This document shows positions 51,026 through 60,775 of a stretch of 64,000 nucleotides of DNA, in pieces. The notes beneath the pieces are model-generated. The model ran no database searches. It was not told the DNA's origin and saw nothing but the letters and a program-made list of their open reading frames with translations. Position 1 is the stretch's first letter; the number at the start of each line of letters is the position of its first letter. Both the position numbers and the translations under genes were made by a program. The DNA is taken from positions 62,001 to 126,000 of the forward strand of contig JAHHIG010000002.1 of the NCBI GenBank assembly GCA_019358895.1. The letters run 5' to 3'. Origin of the DNA: Tildeniella nuda ZEHNDER 1965/U140. GTDB lineage: Bacteria; Cyanobacteriota; Cyanobacteriia; Leptolyngbyales; Leptolyngbyaceae.

Positions 51026-51158
51026 AAGCGATGTTTCTTGAAATTTGTATTGCGAAACGAATTTTTCAAACGCCTCTATTTATTTGACGAAAAGCTAAGC
51101 TTTGATCACAAGACTCTCTAGCTAACTTTGTTTTTCTCTAACCTGTTTCTCTATCCAA

Positions 51159-51698
51159 ATGAACGCTGAATCCGCAAGAAGATTTCCCTGGGTTTCGTTT
51201 AGTTTGCTGCTCATTGCCTATGCCTGCCTTGGCTGGTTGCTAGCGACCCCTACACTGACCGACCCTGTATGGATCTTGCCAACCTGCCATAGAACGTTTG
51301 ATCTTTTCAGGCAAGTACTGCCTGCTGATCAATCGCAAAATGTTTGCGGTGTCATCTTAAGGGGAAATCTTTTCAACGCAGCACTAGCACTGAGCTGGAT
51401 CGTGATTGCTTCGATCGCGTTCATGTCTCCTTTAACCAGCTTCAACCGCTTCATCAATCGCTGGTTTAAATCAGATACGGTTGCCTTCTTAGCACTGTGC
51501 ATCATTGCTGGAATGGTTGCATTCATCCTGCTCTGGCTTCAGCTTGCTCTTCACATTTCGACAATCTTAGCAAGTGAAGCGCTGGCAAGAATTGACATCC
51601 AAACACTTGGCTTTAGTCAGTTGCAAGCGTTCTGGATTTTAGTTTTACTTTCATCGACAGGCTTAGCGATCGGCTGGGTCGTGCGGTTATGGCTCTAG
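51159..51698 (+). CDS. Membrane protein of unknown function
   Basis: This 179-residue protein has four hydrophobic segments (VSFSLLLIAYACLGWLLATP; AALALSWIVIASIAFMSPL; AFLALCIIAGMVAFILLWLQ; FWILVLLSSTGLAIGWVV). A periplasmic or lumenal loop has two Cys (ILPTCHRTFD, QNVCGVILRG) that could form a disulfide. No transporter signature is present and no family is recognised. Confidence 0.55.
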   Translation: MNAESARRFPWVSFSLLLIAYACLGWLLATPTLTDPVWILPTCHRTFDLFRQVLPADQSQNVCGVILRGNLFNAALALSWIVIASIAFMSPLTSFNRFINRWFKSDTVAFLALCIIAGMVAFILLWLQLALHISTILASEALARIDIQTLGFSQLQAFWILVLLSSTGLAIGWVVRLWL

Positions 51699-51819
51699 CA
51701 GTACGCCATCAACAAAAAAGCAGCCTGTTGGCTGCTCGGTCAAGTGCATGAGGATGGTGCGATCGTAAAACGGTCAAGCCTTGAACGTGCTGCGGTTACC
51801 GTTTTTGCTACACCTTAGA

Positions 51820-51990
51820 GGATGTTTTAAAAGTCCAGATGCGTGTAGCTCTGGCGACTGAAGTCGCGGCTACACGCACAAAACCTGCCTACGCAGGTTT
51901 CAAAACCCTCGTGCTGAGGTAGTCCGCGCAGGCGGACTTTGTTGATGTAGTCGCGGTTTTAACCGCCAGATACTTTTCAAACAGCCTCTT
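51820..51990 (+). repeat. Dispersed nested-palindrome element, copy 1
   Basis: Within about 170 bp lie several small palindromes: GACTGAAGTC, AAACCTGC...GCAGGTTT, AGTCCGC...GCGGACT and GCGGTTTTAACCGC. The ends are TTTTAAAAGT and CTTTTCAAACAGCCTCT. A second copy with the same block order lies inverted at 58672-58830. The pattern suggests a short non-autonomous mobile or REP-like element; no transposase source is seen. Confidence 0.75.
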
Positions 51991-52078
51991 AAGGAGGGAC
52001 ACTGCAAAAACCGTCACACTCTAAAGATAAATCGCAGTGCCAGCCAGTGAGACTGTGAGCAAGCGTTTAACTGTCTCC

Positions 52079-52115
52079 ATTGCCCCTCAGTACTTCACTT
52101 GGGGGGCAATTTATT
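52079..52115 (+). terminator. Hairpin in the 51.7-52.3 kb gap
   Basis: ATTGCCCC (52079-52086) and GGGGCAAT (52103-52110) form an 8-bp stem followed by TTATT. It could end a transcript from the left. The rest of the 51699-52311 gap, apart from the repeat at 51820, shows nothing else. Confidence 0.4.
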
Positions 52116-52311
52116 ACGTTGGGGTCTGTTGCTGCAAGCTGCTTCACGTGGATTGCAGTCTATAACAGTCCTAAATCATTCATGAAGAGTATGTAGTGGT
52201 TTAGCACTCAGCGGTTAGCCATTCGCTGAGATGTGAGCGCTGAGGGCTGCAAGCCAAGATCTGAAAGCAACCCGGCGTACTTTCACAAAGCAAATATGCC
52301 CGCTACGTACG

Positions 52312-52665
52312 TTAAATCAGGCGAAAAATAAAGGGATAACGAAACGGCTGATCGGGTTTGCTAAGGCTGTGAGACACTGCCCAGATGGTTAAACCCCAAT
52401 GTACTAACCACCAGACTCCACCCGCTAAGCCAAGAGTAATAAATGAAAGCGGGATTAAAATCAGACCATACAGCCAAACATTGAAATGAAAGTTGATGGC
52501 TTCCTTGGCGTTGTCTTTAACAACGGGGTCGTCGGACACTAGCAAGATGGCGATCGGAATCACCACAGAAATAATCAAACCACTAAAAAAAATTGACCCA
52601 TGACTCAAAGCCGACAGCAGCTTACGTTTATCAGTGTCAAATACTCCGGGGCTTTGCATCTTCAC
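52312..52665 (-). CDS. DUF4870 (Tic20-like) membrane protein
   Basis: In this 117-residue protein DKRKLLSALSHGSIFFSGLI, the segment VKDNAKEAINFHFNVWLYGL and FRYPFIFRL at the C-terminus match DUF4870, a three- to four-helix membrane family related to Tic20. The function of bacterial members is unknown. Standard length; it stands alone between repeats. Confidence 0.8.
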   Translation of the reverse strand: MKMQSPGVFDTDKRKLLSALSHGSIFFSGLIISVVIPIAILLVSDDPVVKDNAKEAINFHFNVWLYGLILIPLSFITLGLAGGVWWLVHWGLTIWAVSHSLSKPDQPFRYPFIFRLI

Positions 52666-53158
52666 AGTCTCCCGCTAGAAGGCGTTTTGCTTACAACTGC
52701 CAATATACAGCGATCGTGGTCTGCCAGCGGTGGTAAGAACACGACTCTCTAAGAGGGGATTACCGAAGGTAGAGTGTACACGCAGAGGCATCCAAACCGT
52801 CACGCGCCCTTAACTCTCTTAACGATTATGTGTGAGGAAGCCGATCGCCCTTTCTGCCAGAATAGAGGACAGATGTCGTTGTGTTTGCAGCCCACCGAGC
52901 AGAGGGAACTGAGTGTGGGCATTCTAAGCGAGAGGCAGGAAGCAGAGTCCGTGATGGTAAGCATCAGTACACCCATTCTTATGTCATAGTGCCAGAATCA
53001 TCCTAGATTTAGAGTACGGATCACGATGGCAATCGCAGCCACTGGAGGCGCTAACGCTAATTGCCGTCCCTTTCACTGCGACATCAGCGAACGGATCGTT
53101 TAGGGATTCACACGACCGCTGAATAAACGCTTCAACTCTCAATCCCTAGTTGGTGCTT
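52666..53158. other. Intergenic region, no gene seen
   Basis: About 490 bp between divergent genes. One frame (52774-52989) has no ribosome binding site and no family-like sequence. The region should contain the promoter of the cyclase gene; I cannot mark it with confidence. Confidence 0.5.
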
Positions 53159-55924
53159 ATGAACGCTACATCGCCGCATCTGCCCGATCCCAGTCATGGC
53201 GACATCATTGATGTTGCGGTTCACCGAGAGGTGGAAATCGTCTCGACGACGCAGGAGGTCGTTGGGGAGGTCGCCACCAATAAGGACGCAGGCAGCGATC
53301 GTGACATCGCCAAGGTGTCCATTCACACCGAAACGATTCAGACCAAAACGATTCATGTCGAAATCGTGCCGCATCGGGGCAACCATTCCCTGGAGCTTTT
53401 AGAAACGGGGCAAAATCACCCACCAGGGGGATCGCTTGTTACCAGCAAGGGCAGCTTTGGCGCATTCCTGGCTCCCCTGACTAAGGATCGATTCAAAGAA
53501 GTGGTCACCGATGTTGAGCAGAAGCTTCAGGTGGTGCATCAAACCCTGTCTATGCTGGACAATTTGCTTGATGCGCAGGGGTTTGACGCGATCTTAGAAG
53601 AGATGCTGCGCTCCATTACGCTGAAGACGAGCGAACTGCTGAACGCCGATCGCGCCACCATTTATTTACTTGACGAAGATAAAAATGAGCTGTGGGCGAT
53701 CGTTGCCAAAGACGAAAAAGGAAACAATTTAGAGCTGCGGCTACCTGCCACAGTAGGAATCGCGGGTGAGGTTGCCACCAAGCTTGAAGTCGTCAATATT
53801 CCCTACGATTTTTATGACGATCATCGCTCTGAAGCAGCGCGTAAGTTCGATGAAAAAAATCATTACCGCACCTACACCATGCTGGCGATGCCGCTCCTGG
53901 ATGAGTCGGGCAAGCTGGTCGCTGTCGTGCAATTAATTAATAAACTCAAGCAAGACCTTGATCCCCAGGCATCGCTGGACGAAAAAATCGATCGCAACGG
54001 GTTCACCCATAAAGATGAGACCGTTTTTGAAGAATTTGCGCCGTCGATTCGCTTGATTATTGAATCGTCGCGATCGTTTTACAAAGCCACACAGCAGCAA
54101 CGCGCCGCTTCAGCCTTGATGAAGGCGACGAAATCCTTGAGCCAGAGCAGTCTTGATCTTCAGGAAACCTTAAACAAGGTGATGGATGAGGCGCAAGAGT
54201 TGATGCAGGCAGACCGCAGTACCTTATGGCTCGTCGATCGCGATCGTGACCAGCTTTGGACGAAGATTCCCATTAATGGCGTACTCCAGGAACTCCGCAT
54301 TCCAATGGGCGCAGGTTTTGCTGGACAGGTTGCAACCACAGGCGAACCCGTGATCATCCCGTTCGACCTGTACGACGACCCCAACTCACAAACGTCGAAA
54401 GACACCGACAAACGAACGGGCTACCGGACGTGCAGCATTCTCTGTATGCCCGTCTTTAATGCCGACAGCGAACTGATTGGCGTAACGCAGCTTATCAACA
54501 AGAAAAAGCAGGGCGACTATCCTGCCTATGATCCCATCCATTACCCAGAAGCGCCGGACTGTTGGCGAGCCAGCTTCAACCGCAACGACCAGGAGTTCAT
54601 GCAGGCGTTCAACATTCAGGCAGGTGTAGCGCTGCAAAACGCCAAATTGTTTGAAACGGTGAAGCAGCAAGAGCAGATGCAGCGAGACATTCTCCGATCG
54701 CTCAGTAATGGGGTCATCTCGACTGACAAAAAAGGTAACATCATTGCTGCCAACGAAAGCGCCAAAAAATTGCTGGGTCTGAAGGAGAGCGACTCGCTTG
54801 AAGGCAAAGCTGTCAGCGATCTGATTAAAATCGACAAAGGTGACTTCACCAAGTGGTTTGATCTAGGCTTAGCAGCAAAAGACGAAAAGAGCCGCCAGCA
54901 GTACTACCCCGATCAGCTTTTGCATCCCTATCAGGGCGAGGAGCAACACAGCATCAACATCTCGATCAACACGATCGCCGATGCCAAAGACGACACGATG
55001 GTATCGGGTGCGCTCGTGGTGATGGAAGACATTAGCGATGAAAAACGGCTGAAAAGCACGATGTATCGCTACATGACTCAGGAGTTAGCCGAGCAGTTGC
55101 TGGAAAACCCCGATGCTGCCAAAATGGGTGGCGATCGCAAAGATGTCACCGTTCTCTTTTCCGACATTCGCAGCTACACCACGCTCACTGAAAGCCTGGA
55201 GGCTGAAGCTGTCGTCGAAATGCTCAACAAGTACTTCGAGTCGATGGTGGATGCGGTCTTCCAGCACAAAGGTACGCTCGACAAGTACATCGGCGATGCG
55301 ATCATGGCAGTCTTCGGTTCGCCGCTGCCGCTGGATGATCACGCCTGGATGGCAGTGCAAACCGCGATCGAAATGCGCCGTCGCTTGACACTCTTCAACG
55401 CCGATCGCGTCGCTGACAACCAGCCACCCATCAAAATCGGCATCGGGATCAACTCCGATAGCGTGATCAGCGGCAACATTGGCTCCAGCAAGCGGATGGA
55501 GTTCACGGCGATCGGTGATGGTGTCAACCTGGGCGCACGACTGGAAAGTGCCAGCAAACAGTACGGCACCGATATTGTCATTAGCGAAAACACCTTCAAA
55601 CCCTGTGCCGATCGCATCTGGACACGCGAACTAGACTTCATCAAAGTCAAAGGCAAGAATCGCCCTGTCGCCGTTTACGAGTTGGTCGGCTTGCAATCAG
55701 AGACCGTTCCCGATGCCAAAAAGCGCATTATTGACCATTACGGCAAAGGCTTGCAGCACTACCGCGATCGCAAATTCCCATTAGCAATGGGCGAATTTGG
55801 CATGGTGCTGGAGATCGATAAAGAGGATAAGTCTGCCACTTTGCACCTCGATCGCTGCCAATACTGGCTCAAAAACCCACCTGCTGACGATTGGGACGGC
55901 TCGTGGATCATGACGGAAAAATAG
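53159..55924 (+). CDS. Class III adenylate cyclase, GAF-GAF-PAS-CHD (CyaB1-like)
   Basis: This 921-residue protein has an N-terminal tail, then GAF-A (about 130-300) and GAF-B (about 335-500). The GAFs carry NIPYDFYDDHRS and VIIPFDLYDDPN motifs like the cyclic-nucleotide-binding NKFDE-type GAFs of CyaB1. A PAS (about 520-640) precedes a class III cyclase domain (about 660-850). Metal-binding Asp residues lie in TVLFSDIRSYT and GDAIMAVFG, and substrate-contact residues in KRMEFTAIGDGVN. The Thr in EFTAIGD is typical for adenylate-forming cyanobacterial enzymes. cAMP is the probable product. ATG 53159 is used rather than TTG 53150. Confidence 0.9.
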   Translation: MNATSPHLPDPSHGDIIDVAVHREVEIVSTTQEVVGEVATNKDAGSDRDIAKVSIHTETIQTKTIHVEIVPHRGNHSLELLETGQNHPPGGSLVTSKGSFGAFLAPLTKDRFKEVVTDVEQKLQVVHQTLSMLDNLLDAQGFDAILEEMLRSITLKTSELLNADRATIYLLDEDKNELWAIVAKDEKGNNLELRLPATVGIAGEVATKLEVVNIPYDFYDDHRSEAARKFDEKNHYRTYTMLAMPLLDESGKLVAVVQLINKLKQDLDPQASLDEKIDRNGFTHKDETVFEEFAPSIRLIIESSRSFYKATQQQRAASALMKATKSLSQSSLDLQETLNKVMDEAQELMQADRSTLWLVDRDRDQLWTKIPINGVLQELRIPMGAGFAGQVATTGEPVIIPFDLYDDPNSQTSKDTDKRTGYRTCSILCMPVFNADSELIGVTQLINKKKQGDYPAYDPIHYPEAPDCWRASFNRNDQEFMQAFNIQAGVALQNAKLFETVKQQEQMQRDILRSLSNGVISTDKKGNIIAANESAKKLLGLKESDSLEGKAVSDLIKIDKGDFTKWFDLGLAAKDEKSRQQYYPDQLLHPYQGEEQHSINISINTIADAKDDTMVSGALVVMEDISDEKRLKSTMYRYMTQELAEQLLENPDAAKMGGDRKDVTVLFSDIRSYTTLTESLEAEAVVEMLNKYFESMVDAVFQHKGTLDKYIGDAIMAVFGSPLPLDDHAWMAVQTAIEMRRRLTLFNADRVADNQPPIKIGIGINSDSVISGNIGSSKRMEFTAIGDGVNLGARLESASKQYGTDIVISENTFKPCADRIWTRELDFIKVKGKNRPVAVYELVGLQSETVPDAKKRIIDHYGKGLQHYRDRKFPLAMGEFGMVLEIDKEDKSATLHLDRCQYWLKNPPADDWDGSWIMTEK

Positions 55925-56049
55925 AAGCAGGAATGCACCATTCACTCCCTTTTTGTAACCGCTAATTCTGAGGTGGCTCAGGGAACAATAAGCGCACGAT
56001 CCACCCGCGATCGCGCTGCTCTCCCCACGACCATTAACCACCTGAAGAT

Positions 56050-58665
56050 ATGCAACCCGCCACTGCAAACCTATCGCAGAATGCAAAAGTACAGGCTGTT
56101 TCCCCTTCTTCAACTGAAGAAACATTGAAAACATCCTTAGCACTGCTTCAGCAGATCGTTGATCACTTACCGCAAGCGATCGGATGGAAGGACAAAGACG
56201 CTGTTTTTCTAGGCTGTAATCAGGCATTTGCTCAGGCGGTTGGGCTAACGCATCCCGATGAAATTGTGGGCAAAGCGGCGATTGACGTGCAGTGGCAAGA
56301 CCACCAGTCCGACTTTTTGTATCAGCACGATCGCTCTCTAATAGAGCAGCAGCAAGCAACATACCACCAGATGGAAGTGTTGCCTCACGCAGAGCAGCCA
56401 CTTTCCCTGGATGTGAGCTGCATACCGCTTTACGATGAGCGCAGTGATGTTGCAGGCATTCTAACCGTCATCGAAGCAGCCACCGATCACAAGCAAGTTG
56501 AAGAGTCGCTGCAACTTACACAATTTGCTGTTGATCATGCTGCCGATGCCATTTGGTGGGTCGAAATTGACAGCACGATCGCCTACATCAACGACGCTGG
56601 CTGTCGTGATTTAGGGTACGCGCGTGACGAAATCCTGGGTAGGAAAGTTTGGGACTTTAATCCAGATATCTTAGAGGCGACGTGGGCAGACCAGTGGCAG
56701 ATGATCAAAACGCTTGGTTCGTATACCTTTGAGACCCACAACCGACATCGCGACGGCACATCTTATCCCGTTGAAGTGGCGATTAACTACATTGAACTCA
56801 ACGGCAAGGAATATCAGTGCGCTTTTGTTCGCAACATTGCCGAACGCAAGCGCAGCGAAGCTGAACGCAAGCAGGCAGAAGACGCGCTCAAGCTGACGCA
56901 ATTCTCGGTCGATCGTGCTGCCGATCCTATCTGGTGGGTAGAACTAGATGGCACACTCTTTTATGTGAACGATGCCGCTTGTCGTGATTTAGGCTATGCG
57001 CGTGAAGCAATTTTGGGTAAGCGGGTCTTTGATTTTAATCCAGATTTGCCGATCGATGGCTGGGCGGCTCACTGGCAAGAATTGAAAGAACGCGGTTCCT
57101 TTACGTTTGAAACGCGTAATCAAAACAGCCGTGGCACCATTTACCCAGTTGAGGTCACGGTTAACTATATCGAATTGAACGGCAAAGAACTCAACTGTGC
57201 CATTGCGCGGAACATCACTGAGCGCAAACAAACCGAAGCCGCTCTGCGCGAGTCGGAACAACAAATGCGCGAACAGGCACAGCGTGAACGGTTGCTGAAC
57301 CGTCTGCTAAGCCGTGTCCGTGATTCACTCGATTTTGACATCATTCTGGAAACGACACTCCAGGAAGTGCAGAACTTTACTAACGCCGATCGCTGTCAGT
57401 TTTCCTGGTATGACGCTAACAATGACGAAAGTTACTGGGAAGTCATCAAAGAAGCTCGCTGCGGCGGGTTGCCCAGTCTGGTCGATCGCTATCCCGTCTC
57501 GCCCACATCACCTCTACTGGTAAAACTCCAGGAACTGCAAATTCTGCGCGTTGAAGATGCCGAGACGTTAGCGGAATCAAGCCTGTTGCGGTTCGTTAAC
57601 AAATTCGGCTACAGAGCGATGCTGGCGATTCCTATCCAGGTAAGACCGGGGCTATTGGGAACAATTTTCTGCTGCCACAGTACAGAAACGCGATCGTGGT
57701 CTGATAGCGAGATCGAATTAATTCAAGCGGTAATGTCACAGTTGGCGATCGCCATCACGCAGGCAGATCTCTACAATCAAAGCCGCACCAAAGCACAGGC
57801 ACTGGAACAAGCGCTACGGGAACTGCAAAAGACGCAAACCCAGATGGTGCAGAGCGAAAAAATGTCCAGTTTGGGTCAACTGGTGGCGGGTGTTGCCCAC
57901 GAGATTAACAACCCAGTCAACTTTATCTACGGTAATCTTACCCATGCCAGCAGCTACACCCAAGATTTGCTGCACCTGATCAAACTCTATCAGCAGCACT
58001 ATCCCAATCCTGTACCCACCATTCAGGCAGAGGCAGATGCGATCGACCTCGACTTTTTGCTCGACGATCTCCCCAAACTCTTAAGTTCCATGAAAGTGGG
58101 TGCCGATCGCATCCAAAAAATCGTCCTGTCGCTTCGCAACTTCTCTCGCATGGATGAAGCGGATGTCAAACAAGTTGACATCCATGAAGGGATCGACAGC
58201 ACCTTAATGATTTTGCAAAGTCGGCTGAAGGGCAAAGCTGGAGAGTCGGGCATCGCGATCGTCAAACATTACGGGCAACTGCCGCAAGTCGAGTGCTATC
58301 CGGGACAGTTGAACCAGGTGTTTATGAATTTGTTGGTCAACGCGATCGATGCATTGGAGGAGTCCAGCTTCGACCTGAGCGATCGCCAACCCACGATCCA
58401 TATCCAGACGGAACAATCAACCCATCAGGCAGCGATCGTGATCAAAATCTCGGACAATGGCTGCGGCATGACTCAAGCACAGCAACAGCGGCTCTTTGAT
58501 CCTTTTTTCACGACCAAAGCGGTTGGCAAAGGCACCGGGTTAGGGCTTTCAATCAGCTATCAGATTGTGGTTGATAAGCATGGCGGCGCACTCACCTGCT
58601 TTTCGGCACAGGGCAAAGGCACTGAGTTTTGCATTGAGATTCCCGTCGAGCGATCGACCAACTGA
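56050..58665 (+). CDS. Hybrid-less sensor histidine kinase, PAS-PAS-PAS-GAF-HK
   Basis: In this 871-residue protein three PAS domains (about 25-155, 155-280 and 280-400), a GAF domain (about 425-575) and a linking coiled coil precede the dimerisation box GVAHEINNPVNFIYG (phospho-His). The ATPase domain has an N-box (NQVFMNLLVNAIDAL), DNGCGMT, FFTTKAVGKGTGLGLSI and QGKGTEF. PAS 2 and PAS 3 are nearly the same (GCRDLGYARDEILG and ACRDLGYAREAILG), showing an internal tandem duplication. No response regulator is adjacent. It lies 125 bp after the cyclase in the same direction, so a joint signalling role is possible. Confidence 0.9.
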   Translation: MQPATANLSQNAKVQAVSPSSTEETLKTSLALLQQIVDHLPQAIGWKDKDAVFLGCNQAFAQAVGLTHPDEIVGKAAIDVQWQDHQSDFLYQHDRSLIEQQQATYHQMEVLPHAEQPLSLDVSCIPLYDERSDVAGILTVIEAATDHKQVEESLQLTQFAVDHAADAIWWVEIDSTIAYINDAGCRDLGYARDEILGRKVWDFNPDILEATWADQWQMIKTLGSYTFETHNRHRDGTSYPVEVAINYIELNGKEYQCAFVRNIAERKRSEAERKQAEDALKLTQFSVDRAADPIWWVELDGTLFYVNDAACRDLGYAREAILGKRVFDFNPDLPIDGWAAHWQELKERGSFTFETRNQNSRGTIYPVEVTVNYIELNGKELNCAIARNITERKQTEAALRESEQQMREQAQRERLLNRLLSRVRDSLDFDIILETTLQEVQNFTNADRCQFSWYDANNDESYWEVIKEARCGGLPSLVDRYPVSPTSPLLVKLQELQILRVEDAETLAESSLLRFVNKFGYRAMLAIPIQVRPGLLGTIFCCHSTETRSWSDSEIELIQAVMSQLAIAITQADLYNQSRTKAQALEQALRELQKTQTQMVQSEKMSSLGQLVAGVAHEINNPVNFIYGNLTHASSYTQDLLHLIKLYQQHYPNPVPTIQAEADAIDLDFLLDDLPKLLSSMKVGADRIQKIVLSLRNFSRMDEADVKQVDIHEGIDSTLMILQSRLKGKAGESGIAIVKHYGQLPQVECYPGQLNQVFMNLLVNAIDALEESSFDLSDRQPTIHIQTEQSTHQAAIVIKISDNGCGMTQAQQQRLFDPFFTTKAVGKGTGLGLSISYQIVVDKHGGALTCFSAQGKGTEFCIEIPVERSTN

Positions 58666-58671
58666 TAGCAT

Positions 58672-58830
58672 GAGAGGCTGTTTGAAAAGTCTGGCGGTCA
58701 AAACCGCAACGACGTAAACAAAGCTTGCCGACGCGGACTACCGAAACGAAAGGATTTTGAAACCTGCGGCGGCAGGTTTAGTCCGTGTAGCCACGACTTC
58801 AGTCGCCAAAGCTACTTTTAAAGTATCCTG
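58672..58830 (-). repeat. Dispersed nested-palindrome element, copy 2
   Basis: Read on the minus strand this matches the order of blocks of copy 1 at 51820-51990: TTTAAAAGT, TGGCGACTGAAGTC, AAACCTGC...GCAGGTTT, TAGTCCGC and the end CTTTTCAAACAGCCTCT. Internal palindromes are partly decayed by substitutions, with compensating changes in places. It begins directly after the histidine kinase gene and could act as its transcript end. Confidence 0.75.
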
Positions 58831-59139
58831 TTGGACACCAAACAGCCTTCAAGAAAATTGAAACAATCTTGAGTCTTGAGCCTTCAGTTTCTCCTCACCT
58901 CTTTCCTCTCCGTTAATTTAAACTTATTTGAACCAAATCCTGATGCAGCCAGTCTGACTGTGAGGGCTACCTTTTTAAGGAGCGTCATCAGTTCAAGGCG
59001 GCGATCGTTTTACTTAACTTTGGAGAAAATCTTTCGATCTGTAGATTCTCGAATTGCAAAGAATTGTTAACATTTTGTGAGTTGTGTAAGCCGCCTCGCT
59101 TTGCTCTTGTTCACCTGATGCATATGGCAGTACATTCTC
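58831..59139. other. Intergenic region before the RND operon
   Basis: About 310 bp with no credible gene. The promoter of the RND adaptor gene is expected here; I see no clear operator dyad. Confidence 0.45.
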
Positions 59140-60597
59140 ATGACTTCTTCTGTTCATTCACTCACGGCTTTACAATCCAGGTCATTCCAAATAACTAACC
59201 GAACGAAGCTAGCCTGGATGGTTCGCTGGAGCATTCTTACTGCCGTTGCAGTCGCGCTCTCAGGCTGTAATCTACCCAAAGGTGCTGCTGATGCCCAGAC
59301 TCGACCCTCTGGATCTGCTCAAGGTCAAGGTCAAGGGGCTGCTGTCGATGTGGCGATCGCTGCCACGGCTCCTTTACAAGCGGCGAGAGAATACACAGGC
59401 ACAACGCAACCCCTACAAGAAGTGGCGATTCGCGCTCAGGCAGAGGGTCAACTGCGCCAGTTAACTGTGGATGTGGGCGATCGCATCCAGCAGGGGCAAA
59501 CGCTGGCGCAAATCGATGACTCCATTTTGAATGCAGCCACCGCTGAGGCTGAGGCTGAGTTGGCATCCCGACGTAGCGAAATTAGCCAGCTTCAAACGCA
59601 AGTCAGCGATGCCAGAACGCAGGTAGAACAGTCTCGCTTGCAGCTTCAGCAAGCCGAGTCGGATGCGGCTCGCTATAACAGTCTTGCTAGAGATGGCGCG
59701 GTGACGCAGCAGCAGGCAGAACAGTCCCGCACCCAGGCGAGAACAGCCGCACAGGTGTTGCGATCGTCGCAAGAAAAGGTGCGGAACCAACAGCAGGCGA
59801 TCGTCGCCGCTAATGGTCGGATTGTGGCGCAACAGGCAGTGGTGGCACAGCAACAAGAGCGGCGATCGTATGCTGTGCTGACCTCGCCGATTAATGGTGC
59901 CGTGCTCACGCGATCGACCGAAGTTGGTAATTTAGTGCAGGTGGGCAATGAGTTGCTGCGGGTCGGCGATTTCAGTCAAGCAAAAGTAACGGTGCAAGTT
60001 TCAGAACTTGATCTGGCAAAGGTTCGTCTGGGCGGAGCGGCAACGGTACGGTTGGATGCGTTTCCGAGTGAGCAGTTTACGGGCAGAGTGACGCGGGTTT
60101 CGCCTGCTGCGAATGCCACCTCTCGCCTGGTGCCTGTCGAAGTGACGATTCCCAACTCGACTGGCAAAGTGGGCAGCGGCTTGCTGGCACGGGTGAGCTT
60201 TACCCAGACGCAAACCGATCGCGTGGTGGTGCCGCTGACTGCCTTGCAGGACGATCGCGCCAAAGGGCAACAGCCAAACCAGAAACCCAATCAGCCGTCC
60301 AACCAGCAATCCAAGCAGCAATCGAATCAACCAGGCGCAAACACGGGAGGCACCAATGCTAACGGGCAAGCGAACGGTGGAGCCAAGCCCAAGCAGACCA
60401 AAGGCACGCTCTTTGTGGTGACGGGTGATGGGAAGGACGCAAAAGTTGCCGCCCGATCGGTCACGTTGGGCGAACAGTTAGATGGCAACGTCCAAATTCT
60501 GTCGGGTTTGAATCCGGGCGATCGCTTTGTCTCGCGCACTGGCAAACCACTCAAAGATGGCGACTCCGTGCGCTTAAGTATCCTGTCAGCCAAATAG
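59140..60597 (+). CDS. RND efflux adaptor (membrane fusion lipoprotein)
   Basis: This 485-residue protein has the lipobox VALSGC (Cys near residue 44) and REYTGTTQPLQEVAIRAQAE. A lipoyl half (GQLRQLTVDVGDRIQQGQTL) and a long coiled-coil hairpin follow (ELASRRSEISQLQTQVSDAR to ARTAAQVLRSSQEKV). The second lipoyl half has LTSPINGAVLTRSTEVGNLV, with a beta-barrel domain and a membrane-proximal domain after it. Between the last two domains is a low-complexity insert of NQ/KQ repeats (about 375-425), absent from typical AcrA. It links the inner-membrane RND pump encoded next to an outer-membrane TolC-type channel that is not encoded here. Confidence 0.9.
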   Translation: MTSSVHSLTALQSRSFQITNRTKLAWMVRWSILTAVAVALSGCNLPKGAADAQTRPSGSAQGQGQGAAVDVAIAATAPLQAAREYTGTTQPLQEVAIRAQAEGQLRQLTVDVGDRIQQGQTLAQIDDSILNAATAEAEAELASRRSEISQLQTQVSDARTQVEQSRLQLQQAESDAARYNSLARDGAVTQQQAEQSRTQARTAAQVLRSSQEKVRNQQQAIVAANGRIVAQQAVVAQQQERRSYAVLTSPINGAVLTRSTEVGNLVQVGNELLRVGDFSQAKVTVQVSELDLAKVRLGGAATVRLDAFPSEQFTGRVTRVSPAANATSRLVPVEVTIPNSTGKVGSGLLARVSFTQTQTDRVVVPLTALQDDRAKGQQPNQKPNQPSNQQSKQQSNQPGANTGGTNANGQANGGAKPKQTKGTLFVVTGDGKDAKVAARSVTLGEQLDGNVQILSGLNPGDRFVSRTGKPLKDGDSVRLSILSAK

Positions 60598-60603
60598 ATC
60601 CCC

Positions 60604-60736
60604 AGATCCCCGACTTCTTTATGCAGTTTTGCTTTGCTTGCACCGAGACAGAAGTCGGGGATCTAACATAGCCCTCCATCCCCGACTTTTTTGTTCGGTT
60701 TTGCTTGTTGCTTGTACCGAGACAGAAGTCGGGGAT
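60604..60736. repeat. Tandem palindromic repeats between adaptor and RND genes
   Basis: AGATCCCCGACTTCT (60604-60618) and AGAAGTCGGGGATCT (60650-60664) are perfect inverted 15-bp arms. A second, similar but less perfect hairpin unit follows (left arm about 60678-60688; right arm AAGTCGGGGAT near 60726-60736). Such hairpins between two operon genes could adjust the amount of the downstream product. Confidence 0.75.
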
Positions 60737-60743
60737 CTGCTTC

Positions 60744-60771
60744 CCACTCCCCACTCCCCACTCCCCACTCC
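60744..60771 (+). repeat. CCCCACT heptamer repeat
   Basis: Four tandem CCCCACT-like heptamers end just before the RND start codon, in place of a normal ribosome binding site. Short tandem heptamers of this type are widespread in filamentous cyanobacteria. Confidence 0.7.
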
Positions 60772-60775
60772 CCCC

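Noticed and set aside
50842-51069. A 75-codon minus-strand frame upstream of the 50248 gene
   Set aside because: It runs through the TGGGTAGT array and has no ribosome site or family-like content.
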